This document shows positions 43,541-51,199 of a DNA stretch of 64,000 bases, in pieces (within the stretch, counting starts at the first letter, position 1; the number at the start of each line of letters is the position of its first letter). A program made the translations under genes and the position numbers. The stretch spans positions 1,178,001-1,242,000 of the forward strand of contig NZ_CBDCBD010000003.1 in assembly GCF_965214215.1 (NCBI RefSeq), written 5' to 3'. The notes below the pieces were generated by a model. The model did no database searches. It was not told where the DNA came from and was given only the letters and a program-made list of their open reading frames with translations. This stretch comes from Poriferisodalis sp965214215. Its GTDB lineage: Bacteria; Actinomycetota; Acidimicrobiia; Acidimicrobiales; Poriferisodalaceae.

Positions 43541-45084
43541 TCGCTGAGCCGGCTCGGGGACCTGTCCACGTCGAACTGACTGGCGTTTCCAAGCGATTCG
43601 GATCGACGCAAGCGGTGGACGGCGTGAACCTCGCCGTCCACCGCGGCTCGATCCACGCCCTCGTCGGCGAAAACGGCGCGGGAAAGTCCACGGTCGGCAA
43701 GATCATCTCCGGGCTGCATGCGACGGACAGCGGCTTGGTGTCCGTGAACGATCGGCCAGTCCAGTTCCGCTCGCCGCGGCACGCCTTCGATGCCGGCATC
43801 ACCGCCATCGCCCAGGAACTTGCGCTGGTGCCAGACCGCACCGTGGCCGACAACGTCTTCCTCGGTGTGGAGGCCACTCGCTGGGGATGGGTGCGCCGCA
43901 CCGAGTCCCGCAGGCGATTCCGGACGCTGGCGGAGCACACCGGCATCCATGTCGACCCTGCAGCCAGGGTCGGCGACCTCAGCGTCGCTGACCAACAGCG
44001 CGTCGAGATCCTGCGAGCAGTGGCTCGCCGTACCGAGCTGGTAGTGATGGACGAGCCCTCGGCTCGGCTGTCTGCAGCAGAGCGAGGCCAGCTCCACCGC
44101 CTGGTCCGCTCGATGCGTGATCAGGGCATCACGGTGCTGTTCATCTCGCACTTCCTGGACGAGGTGCTGGAGCTGGCCGATGCAGTGACGATCATGCGCG
44201 ACGGGCGCGTCGTGCGCACCACCGCTCCCTCGGCGGAGACGGCTGACTCTCTGGTCGAGGCCATGATCGGCCGCGAGCTGGACGCCACGTTCCCGCCGAA
44301 ACCGGCATCGGTGGACCGCGCTTGTGCGCTTGCGTTGCGTGTGCGCGGGTTGCGCTGCGCAGGTTCGGTCGGCGACGAGGGACACGCAGGACTGGATCTT
44401 GACGTGGCCGCCGGCGAGATCGTCGGCATCGCCGGACTGGTCGGCTCAGGCCGCTCCGAGTTCCTGCGCGCCGTGTACGGGGCGGACGCAGCGGCAGGAG
44501 GCACCGTCACCGTCGGAGGTGACACGCTGCGGGGTTCGCGGCCCGATCATGCGATCCGGGCGGGCGTCGGGCTGATCCCCGAGTCCCGCAAGGACCACGG
44601 GCTGCTGATGGAGCGCAGCGTCCGTGAGAACGTGAGCCTGCCCCATCTGGACCGGATCGCCCGGGCCGGCGTCGTCAGTCGCATCGCTGAGCGCCGCTTC
44701 GTCCGGGCAGCGAACACCGATGCCGGGGTGCGCGACGGCGGCATGGACACTCCCATGCGGCTGCTGTCGGGCGGCAACCAGCAAAAGTGCCTGTTCGCCC
44801 GTTGGGTGGTGCCGGGGCTGCGAGTGCTGTTGGCCGATGAGCCGACCCGCGGCGTCGATGTGGGCTCCAAGCGCGCCATTTACGACCTGATCGCTTCCGC
44901 TGCTGCAGAGGGCCTCGCGGTGCTGGTGGTGTCGTCCGAACTGGAGGAACTTGTGGGTCTGTGCCATCGCGTCTTGGTGATGCGCGATGCCCGATTCGTT
45001 GCCGAATTCATCCATCCCGATCTGGACGAGGCCGAACTGCTCCGCCACGCCTTCGGCGAAGCCCCCTCAAGCGAGGCGATGTGA
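43537..45084 (+). CDS. Sugar-type ABC transporter ATPase (two tandem domains)
   Basis: 515 aa. Domain 1: Walker A GENGAGKST, LSVADQQRVEILRAV in place of a classical LSGGQ, Walker B LVVMDEPSARL. Domain 2: a degenerate Walker A (GLVGSGRSEFLRAV), signature LLSGGNQQKCLFARW, Walker B VLLADEPTRGVDVGSKR. This is the RbsA/MglA layout. GTG 43537 overlaps the upstream stop (GTGA); GTG 43528 is an alternative. Confidence 0.92.
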   Translation: MIAEPARGPVHVELTGVSKRFGSTQAVDGVNLAVHRGSIHALVGENGAGKSTVGKIISGLHATDSGLVSVNDRPVQFRSPRHAFDAGITAIAQELALVPDRTVADNVFLGVEATRWGWVRRTESRRRFRTLAEHTGIHVDPAARVGDLSVADQQRVEILRAVARRTELVVMDEPSARLSAAERGQLHRLVRSMRDQGITVLFISHFLDEVLELADAVTIMRDGRVVRTTAPSAETADSLVEAMIGRELDATFPPKPASVDRACALALRVRGLRCAGSVGDEGHAGLDLDVAAGEIVGIAGLVGSGRSEFLRAVYGADAAAGGTVTVGGDTLRGSRPDHAIRAGVGLIPESRKDHGLLMERSVRENVSLPHLDRIARAGVVSRIAERRFVRAANTDAGVRDGGMDTPMRLLSGGNQQKCLFARWVVPGLRVLLADEPTRGVDVGSKRAIYDLIASAAAEGLAVLVVSSELEELVGLCHRVLVMRDARFVAEFIHPDLDEAELLRHAFGEAPSSEAM

Positions 45085-46079
45085 GGGCCACGGGGCCCGG
45101 CGTGGCCGACTCAGCGATCTCGGTGCCGCCACCGTCCGGTACCAGGCACCAACTCAACGTGCTGGCGCGTTTCGGCATCGTCTGGGTCACCCTTGTGCTC
45201 TTCGTCGTTCTGGCCATCACGACCGACGGATTCCTGACCGCCCCGAATCTGCGCAACGTGCTGGACCAGCAGGCGACTCTGCTGATCGCCGCCTCGGTGG
45301 CAACGCTCACCATGATCGCCGGCGGCTTCGACGTGTCGATCGCCGCGGTTGCGGTCGTGGCGCCGCTGGTTGCGCTGAGGGTTGAGAACGCCACCGGCTC
45401 GGTGCTGCTGGCGCTGGCCGCGGGATGCACGTTCGGCTTGGCGGTGGGGCTCGCCAACGGCTCCATCGTGGCGTTCGCCCGCATCAACTCGTTCATCACG
45501 ACGCTGGCGACGTCGTTCATCGTGTTCGGCCTGGGCTACATCGTGAGCGAACGCAGCATCCTGCGGCCGGTTAGCGACAACTTCCGTGACATCGCACGAA
45601 CACGGGTGCTGAGCCTGACCACGGCTACCTGGATCTCGCTTGCCGTGGTGGCGGTGGCGTGGGTTGCACTCGCAGGCACCCGCTTCGGCCGCCACGTCTA
45701 TGCAACGGGAGGGAATGCCGAGGCCGCGCGGCTGGCTGGGGTCCGCACCCGATTCATCGTCGTGTCCGTCTTTGCGCTGTCCGGCTTCGCGGCCGGGCTT
45801 GCCGGCGTCGTGGCAGCCTCCCGGACGATCAGCGCCACACCGTCGGACGACTTCAGCTTCGTCTTCGGTGTCATCGCCGCCATCGTGGTCGGTGGCACGT
45901 CGATCGCCGGCGGCACCGGCGCCGTCTGGCGGACGCTGCTCGGCGCCTTTTTCATCGCGTTCATGGTGAACGGCTTCAACCTCCACCAGGTCGATCCGAT
46001 CTGGCAGCGCGTCATTCAGGGCGTCGTGATTCTCGTCGCCGTAGCCGCCGACGCCTGGTCCCGATCCCGCCGAACCTGA
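45081..46079 (+). CDS. Sugar-type ABC transporter permease
   Basis: 332 aa with 8-10 membrane segments. RbsC-family marks: TIAGGFDVSIAAV-like IAGGFDVSIAAVAVV, TTLATSFIVFGLGYIVS, GRHVYATGGNAEAARLAGV and the late FIAFMVNGFNLHQVDPIWQ. GTG 45081 overlaps the ATPase stop by 4 nt. A single permease gene implies a homodimer. Confidence 0.92.
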   Translation: MRATGPGVADSAISVPPPSGTRHQLNVLARFGIVWVTLVLFVVLAITTDGFLTAPNLRNVLDQQATLLIAASVATLTMIAGGFDVSIAAVAVVAPLVALRVENATGSVLLALAAGCTFGLAVGLANGSIVAFARINSFITTLATSFIVFGLGYIVSERSILRPVSDNFRDIARTRVLSLTTATWISLAVVAVAWVALAGTRFGRHVYATGGNAEAARLAGVRTRFIVVSVFALSGFAAGLAGVVAASRTISATPSDDFSFVFGVIAAIVVGGTSIAGGTGAVWRTLLGAFFIAFMVNGFNLHQVDPIWQRVIQGVVILVAVAADAWSRSRRT

Positions 46080-46111
46080 CTACCGACTCTTCCTCACACA
46101 AAGGACTCACT

Positions 46112-46831
46112 GTGAAGATTCACATCGTCATTCCGATCACATCTGACGCGTTCAACGACCAGATTCTTCTCGAAGCTCGAAGCTACGTCGGGCCGGAAAT
46201 CGAGATCGAGGTCTCAAACCTGAGCCATGGGCCGGCCTCCATCGAGTCGTTCTATGACGAGGCGCTCGCGGGGCCAGCAATTCTCTCCGAAGTGCGCCGC
46301 GCCGCTGACTCCGGGGCGGACAGCGTTTTCATCACATGCTTCGGCGACCCGGCTGTGCCTGCAGCACGTGAGCTCGTGGATATCCCGGTTGTCGGCGGCT
46401 TCGAACCCGCGGTCGCGACTGCGCTCACCTTGGGTGCGCGCTTCTCAGTCCTCACCGTGCTGGAGAACGTCGTGCCGATGATCTCGGATCTCGCCACACG
46501 AATGGGCATCCGTGAACGGATGGTTTCCGTCGAAGTCGTCGACACGCCCGTGCTCGAACTACACGACGGCGAAGCGCTCGGAAAAAGCCTCGCCCAGGCA
46601 TCGCACCGTGCTCTCGATCAAGGTGCCGATGTGCTGGTGCTGGGTTGCACCGGCATGCTCGGCGTAGCTGCTGCGCTGCAGTCCCAGCTTGAGACGGATC
46701 GAGTGAGGGTTCCCGTCGTCGATCCGACCGGCGCGTCGCTCGGACTACTGCTCACACTGCAGTCGATGGGCTTAAGGCCGAGCCGCCGCACCTACATGCC
46801 TCCCCCCGACAAGGAGCGCATCGGCGCCTGA
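46112..46831 (+). CDS. Aspartate/glutamate/hydantoin racemase family protein
   Basis: 239 aa. The two catalytic Cys are in SVFITCFGDPAV and VLVLGCTGMLGVA. HyuE-type N-terminus VKIHIVIPITSDAFND. It would interconvert enantiomers of a 5-substituted hydantoin or amino acid, complementing the HyuA-like enzyme and M19 peptidase. AAAGGA lies ahead of GTG 46112, 33 nt after the permease stop. Confidence 0.87.
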   Translation: MKIHIVIPITSDAFNDQILLEARSYVGPEIEIEVSNLSHGPASIESFYDEALAGPAILSEVRRAADSGADSVFITCFGDPAVPAARELVDIPVVGGFEPAVATALTLGARFSVLTVLENVVPMISDLATRMGIRERMVSVEVVDTPVLELHDGEALGKSLAQASHRALDQGADVLVLGCTGMLGVAAALQSQLETDRVRVPVVDPTGASLGLLLTLQSMGLRPSRRTYMPPPDKERIGA

Positions 46832-46870
46832 CGCTGCTCCTCAGTGGCGAACCTGGCGCTCGGCCTGGGT

Positions 46871-48694
46871 TCAGCTTGACGGGCCGTAGGTGTAGCGACC
46901 GATGGCGTTGAGGGTGCGCTGGCGAAGCGAGTTGCAGCTTCCGATGCGGATGATGAGCGGTTCGTTGGCGATCATGGCGAAAGTCAGCACGTCGCCGTTG
47001 GCAGCGGTGCTGACGCCGGCGATGGCCGAGCTGTCATTCAGCTGACCTCCCTTGGCGAAGACCGTGTTCGTGGACCCATTCCCGTTGGCGGGAGTCTGCG
47101 GGCCGCAGCTCGTAAGCGTCGGGGTTCGCCCTGCGATCGACAGCGAGGTCGCGAAGCGGGAATCGGCTCCCGCCAGCAGCAGCAAACGCACAGCCGCCTC
47201 GCAGCTCATGCGGTTGTGGACCGACAGCCCCGAGCCGTCCACCAGCACGATCTCGTCGGCCGTCGTTCCCAAGACCTCGGCGAGCGCGGCAGTTGCTGCC
47301 GCCGCCGAGGCCGCCCGTGACGAGTCACCGTGGAGTCGACCGATCTGCTTGAGCAGCATCTCCGCCGGGGTGTTCTCTGAGTAGCGCAATATCCGTACCA
47401 ACATCTCTGCGACCGATGGTGAGGTGATGGCGCCCAGATCGGTCGAGTCGTTCGCCGCCGGGGCGCTGCCCGACCGTGGTCGCTGACGGATCACCACGCC
47501 GCGTGCCTCGAGCAGGTCGTCGAAATTCGACGCTGCTGCTTGGACTGAATCGGTGCTGCGGGTGTGGCTTCGCCGGTCGACGGTGTAGGGCGAGTAGCCG
47601 TCGTTGATGATCAAGCCCGACAAAACGCCCACGAAGTTCTGCGACAGGTACGACTGCTTCCAGATCGGCGGCGTCTCCGACGTCGCGCCGGGCGGATAGT
47701 GCGTCGTGTAGCTCTGCTCACCGTCGGCGAACCATGATCCGTCCCCGACAATCGCACCGTCGATCGTGTCGATGCCGAGCGCGTCGAGTGCCTCCATGAC
47801 GCTGTCGGCGAGCTGGGTCACGTCGGTGTAGGGGCGGGCATCGGCGATGCGATTGATGTACCCGGGCGTCGCCAGCACCGGGTCGCCACCGCCGATCAGG
47901 TAGAGGTCGCCCCGCAGCACACCGTCACTGACTGAAGCGAGCGCGCTGGCATCAGCAACCACCTGTGTCGTGAACGTCGCATCGGCGCCCAGTTCGCTCA
48001 GTGCCGCAGTGACGGTCGCAAGCTTGGCCAGCGACGCCGGCAGCAAAGGTGTGTTGGCCTGGTGCTCGAAGACCGGCGTGCCGTTGCGATACAGCGACAT
48101 GCACATGTCTTCAGTCGCCTCGCTGGATCGCAGCGCGGCCGAGAATTCGTTGGCCAGCCGCTGCTGCCACGCTGGGGTGTTGTCGTTGGGCTCGTCATCT
48201 GTGTTGTCGGGCGCGCTGGGGTCTTCGCCTGCTGCGAGCGCTGCCGCGACGGCGCCTACCGCGGTAGCGGTCTGCCAGCGATCCGCGCCGTAGACGCGGG
48301 TTATGTCGCGGCCCCCCAGCTTGGCGCCGGACACTGCTGCAGGGCCGCCGACCACGTAACCGCCGGCCGCCGCTGTGGCGAGCCTGCGGAGCTGGTCCCC
48401 CGGAAACGGTTCGTCGCGATCCCCAGCGAGCACGATGCAGGCTCTTTCGGCCAGCACACCGACGAGCGTCACCGCCGAGTAGATGTCGGACTGTGCATCG
48501 GCGTCGGACGCGACGATCACCGGCACGGCGTCGGTGCAGTCGCCGAGCACCTCGGGCGGCGGCAGCACTGGAGCCGCCGCGGACGAAGACGTCTGCGCGC
48601 CCGCAGGACGCGGAAACGGCACGCCAAGTGCGGCCAGCAGCACGACTACAGCTGCGACTGCCGCGCCGCGTTGACCGAGTCTTGGCGCGTTCAT
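46871..48694 (-). CDS. dacB: D-Ala-D-Ala carboxypeptidase/endopeptidase (PBP4) with cell-wall-binding domain
   Basis: 607 aa. Signal peptide (AAVAAVVVLLAALGVPF ending near AGA), then a CWB2-like domain (VPVIVASDADAQSDIYSAV ... VVGGPAAVS ... RVYGADRWQTA, ~55-145), then the S13 peptidase: SLAK (221-224), SEN (439-441), KGG (548-550). It trims or cuts peptidoglycan outside the membrane. ATG 48694 gives the signal peptide; an upstream in-frame start would translate the repeat array. Confidence 0.9.
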   Translation of the reverse strand: MNAPRLGQRGAAVAAVVVLLAALGVPFPRPAGAQTSSSAAAPVLPPPEVLGDCTDAVPVIVASDADAQSDIYSAVTLVGVLAERACIVLAGDRDEPFPGDQLRRLATAAAGGYVVGGPAAVSGAKLGGRDITRVYGADRWQTATAVGAVAAALAAGEDPSAPDNTDDEPNDNTPAWQQRLANEFSAALRSSEATEDMCMSLYRNGTPVFEHQANTPLLPASLAKLATVTAALSELGADATFTTQVVADASALASVSDGVLRGDLYLIGGGDPVLATPGYINRIADARPYTDVTQLADSVMEALDALGIDTIDGAIVGDGSWFADGEQSYTTHYPPGATSETPPIWKQSYLSQNFVGVLSGLIINDGYSPYTVDRRSHTRSTDSVQAAASNFDDLLEARGVVIRQRPRSGSAPAANDSTDLGAITSPSVAEMLVRILRYSENTPAEMLLKQIGRLHGDSSRAASAAAATAALAEVLGTTADEIVLVDGSGLSVHNRMSCEAAVRLLLLAGADSRFATSLSIAGRTPTLTSCGPQTPANGNGSTNTVFAKGGQLNDSSAIAGVSTAANGDVLTFAMIANEPLIIRIGSCNSLRQRTLNAIGRYTYGPSS

Positions 48695-48729
48695 CTCGTT
48701 CTGCCCTCGTCGCTCGTGCCCGTTGGTCT

Positions 48730-48853
48730 GATGGTTCCGGCAGTCAGTGGTGCCGGCTGTGTTTGATGGTTCCGCCACTAGTGGCGGCTGTGTTCGATGG
48801 TTCCGGCACCTATCAGTGCCGGCTGTGTTTGATGGTTCCGCCACTAGTGGCGG
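48730..48853. repeat. Four tandem hairpin units between dacB and purH
   Basis: Units begin with GATGGTTCCG at 48730, 48765, 48796 and 48831 (spacing 35, 31, 35) and end GGCTGTGTT except the last. Each holds a palindrome; two alternating types occur: CCGCCACTAGTGGCGG (units 2 and 4, perfect) and CCGGCA...TGCCGG (units 1 and 3). The last palindrome (48838-48853) contains the purH stop codon. Confidence 0.88.
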
Positions 48854-50412
48854 AACTGCCTCTCGCCGGTGAACAGCATGGCGAGGCCGAGCTCGTTAGC
48901 CCGGGCAATGACATCGTCGTCTCGCAAGGCGCCGCCGGGTTGCACGACGACAGCCACTCCGGCTTCGGCGGCGGCTTCGACGCCGTCAGCGAAGGGGTAG
49001 AACGCATCACTGGCGCAGGCACCACCCGCCGCCCGCCCGTCGGCCTTCGCGGCGGCGAGTTGGCCTGATTCGACACGGTTCTGCTGGCCCGCGCCGATGC
49101 CCCACGCCGTGCGGTCGCGCGCCAGCACGATCGCATTCGACGTCACGTGCCCGCAGACTCGCCACGCGAAGCGGGCATCGGCGAGCTCGGCTGCCGTCGG
49201 CTTGCGCTGGGTGACCACCTGCCACTCTTCGGGCGCCGAAGCAAACGCGTGCGGCGACTGCACCAGCCAGCCGCCGTTGATCTGCCGCAGTGAAATGCCG
49301 GCTTCGTCAGGCCGGGGCGCTTCGAGCACCCGGGTATTGCGCCGCTTCGCCTCGATGCGCTCTACGACGCCGTCCTCGTAGCCGGGCGCGATGATCAGGT
49401 CGGCCTGTGCCGCCGTCTCGATGCGCTCGACCGTGTCGAGATCGACGAACTGATTGAACGCCACGATCCCGCCGAACGCCGAGCGGGCGTCGCAGTCGTA
49501 GGCCCGCTGGTACACGTCGGCAAGATCGCCGCCGGCAGCCGCACCGCACGGATTCGCGTGCTTCACAATCACGACCGCTGTCGAACCCTCGGCATCGCCG
49601 AGATCGTGCACGATCCGCCACGCCGCATCGGCGTCGAAAAAGTTCAGATAGCTCAGCGCTAGCCCACCGTGCTGGTACGCGTGATCCCACCAAGTCAGCT
49701 CGCCGACCGGCCGGTAGCGGGCGCCGAGATGGTGCGGGTTCTCGCCGTAGCGACACTCGTCCACCCGTTCCAGCGCCAGGTGCACCGTCGGCGGCAGGGG
49801 CGCAGCCTCGTCAGATTCGCCGGCCCCCGGTGCGGGCTCGACGCCGCCGCTGACCGGCTCGTCGAGCCAGCTCACGATCGCCGCGTCGTACGCCGCGGTA
49901 TGGGCGAAGGCCGCACGCGCCAGCCGCCGGCGCGTCGCAGTGCTCAGTGCGCGCGAGTCAGCCAGCTCAGCCAGCACCGGCTCGTAGTCGGCCGGGTCCA
50001 CCACCACTCCGACGCCACCAGCGTCGTCGCCGTGGTTCTTCGCGGCAGCCCGCACCATCGCTGGCCCGCCGATGTCGATCAGCTCGGGACCCGGATCGGA
50101 CCGGAACGGGTACAGGTTGCACACCACCAAGTCGATGGCCGCAATGTCGTGCTCCGACAATGACGCCAAGTGAGCGGGCTTTGACCGATCCGCCAGAATC
50201 CCGCCGTGGATGCGGGGATGCAGCGTCTTCACCCGGCCGTCGAGCATTTCGGGGCTGCCGGTCACGTCTTCGACTGCCAGCACCGGCACCCCGGCATCGG
50301 CCAGCGCGGCGGCCGTGCCGCCGCTCGAGGTGATCTCCCACCCGAGCCCCGACAACCGGGTCGCGAAGTCGACCACGCCAGTCTTGTCCCACACCGAGAT
50401 CAACGCCCTCAT
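48844..50412 (-). CDS. purH: Bifunctional AICAR transformylase / IMP cyclohydrolase
   Basis: 522 aa; last two steps of IMP synthesis. The cyclohydrolase part has ALISVWDKTGVVDFA, TSSGGTAAAL and MLDGRVKTLHPRIHGG. The transformylase part has RYGENPHHLGARY, VIVKHANPCGAA, SAFGGIVAFNQ and the late SDAFYPFADGVEAAAEAG. A ~20-residue Gly/Pro/Glu-rich insertion (around VSGGVEPAPGAGESDEAA) precedes PPTVHLALE. ATG 50412 overlaps the purN stop. Confidence 0.95.
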   Translation of the reverse strand: MRALISVWDKTGVVDFATRLSGLGWEITSSGGTAAALADAGVPVLAVEDVTGSPEMLDGRVKTLHPRIHGGILADRSKPAHLASLSEHDIAAIDLVVCNLYPFRSDPGPELIDIGGPAMVRAAAKNHGDDAGGVGVVVDPADYEPVLAELADSRALSTATRRRLARAAFAHTAAYDAAIVSWLDEPVSGGVEPAPGAGESDEAAPLPPTVHLALERVDECRYGENPHHLGARYRPVGELTWWDHAYQHGGLALSYLNFFDADAAWRIVHDLGDAEGSTAVVIVKHANPCGAAAGGDLADVYQRAYDCDARSAFGGIVAFNQFVDLDTVERIETAAQADLIIAPGYEDGVVERIEAKRRNTRVLEAPRPDEAGISLRQINGGWLVQSPHAFASAPEEWQVVTQRKPTAAELADARFAWRVCGHVTSNAIVLARDRTAWGIGAGQQNRVESGQLAAAKADGRAAGGACASDAFYPFADGVEAAAEAGVAVVVQPGGALRDDDVIARANELGLAMLFTGERQFRH

Positions 50413-51116
50413 CGGGTCTGTCCTTCCTGTCTGCCGTTCGGTTCGAGTTTGCTGCCGTCGTCACCAGCGCATTGCTCCAGGAACGCCGCAATGGTCGCCG
50501 GGTAGAGCTCTCGTTCGGTCGCTTTGATGCGCTCGTGCAGCGTGGCCTCGTCGTCACCGGCGAGCACCGGCACCGCTCGCTGTGCCAAGACCGGGCCGGC
50601 GTCCACCTCGGGAATCGCTACGTGCACGGTGCAGCCCGACTCGGTGGCCCCGGCATCCAACGCGTCACGCACGGCATGCCAGCCCGGGAACGCCGGCAGC
50701 AATGACGGATGGGTGTTCAGCACCCGTCCCCGATAGCGGCCGTCGCCCCATTCGAAGAACGTTGCGTCCAACACTGTGCCGAAGCCCGCCATCGCCACCA
50801 CGTCGACCCCTCGTCCCCCCAGCACAGCGGCCAGCTCGCAGCTGTAGCCCTTGCGATCGAACCGCCGTGGGCCCATTCCGCCATCGGCCCCGCCAGCGCC
50901 GCCGGCCGCTCCGGCCCCGCTGGCATCTCCGGCCCCGCCAGCCTGGCTGGCCGTCCAATCGTCGCGCCCGACCAGCACCGTGGATATCGCCGCATCGGCC
51001 GCAATCCCCAGCCCACGGCACGGCCGATCGGCACCCACCAAGTCCACGGGCAGGCCGACATTGAGCATCGCTTCGAGGATCGAACCGGTTCCCGAGACCA
51101 GTACCGCCAATTGCAC
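50409..51116 (-). CDS. purN: Phosphoribosylglycinamide formyltransferase
   Basis: 235 aa; adds formyl from 10-formyl-THF to GAR. N-terminal AVLVSGTGSILEAML, the catalytic Asn/His region RVLNTHPSLLPAFPG and the Asp in IPEVDAGPVLAQ are present. An unusual Gly/Ala insertion (SQAGGAGDASGAGAAGGAGG, ~65-90) lies in the middle and is GC-repetitive at DNA level. It is coupled to purH by a 4-nt overlap. Confidence 0.92.
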   Translation of the reverse strand: MQLAVLVSGTGSILEAMLNVGLPVDLVGADRPCRGLGIAADAAISTVLVGRDDWTASQAGGAGDASGAGAAGGAGGADGGMGPRRFDRKGYSCELAAVLGGRGVDVVAMAGFGTVLDATFFEWGDGRYRGRVLNTHPSLLPAFPGWHAVRDALDAGATESGCTVHVAIPEVDAGPVLAQRAVPVLAGDDEATLHERIKATERELYPATIAAFLEQCAGDDGSKLEPNGRQEGQTR

Positions 51117-51199
51117 GCCGCCGAAGCTACGCGCCGCGCCCGGCGACAGCGCGGTCCGCAGACTGCACTACTCACGCGCCCCAGTAGCCTCGCTGCCAT

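Noticed and set aside
50870..50945. GC-rich repeated triplets inside purN as a possible CRISPR or minisatellite
   Set aside because: They are in-frame Gly/Ala codons of the PurN insertion; no regular spacer-repeat structure.
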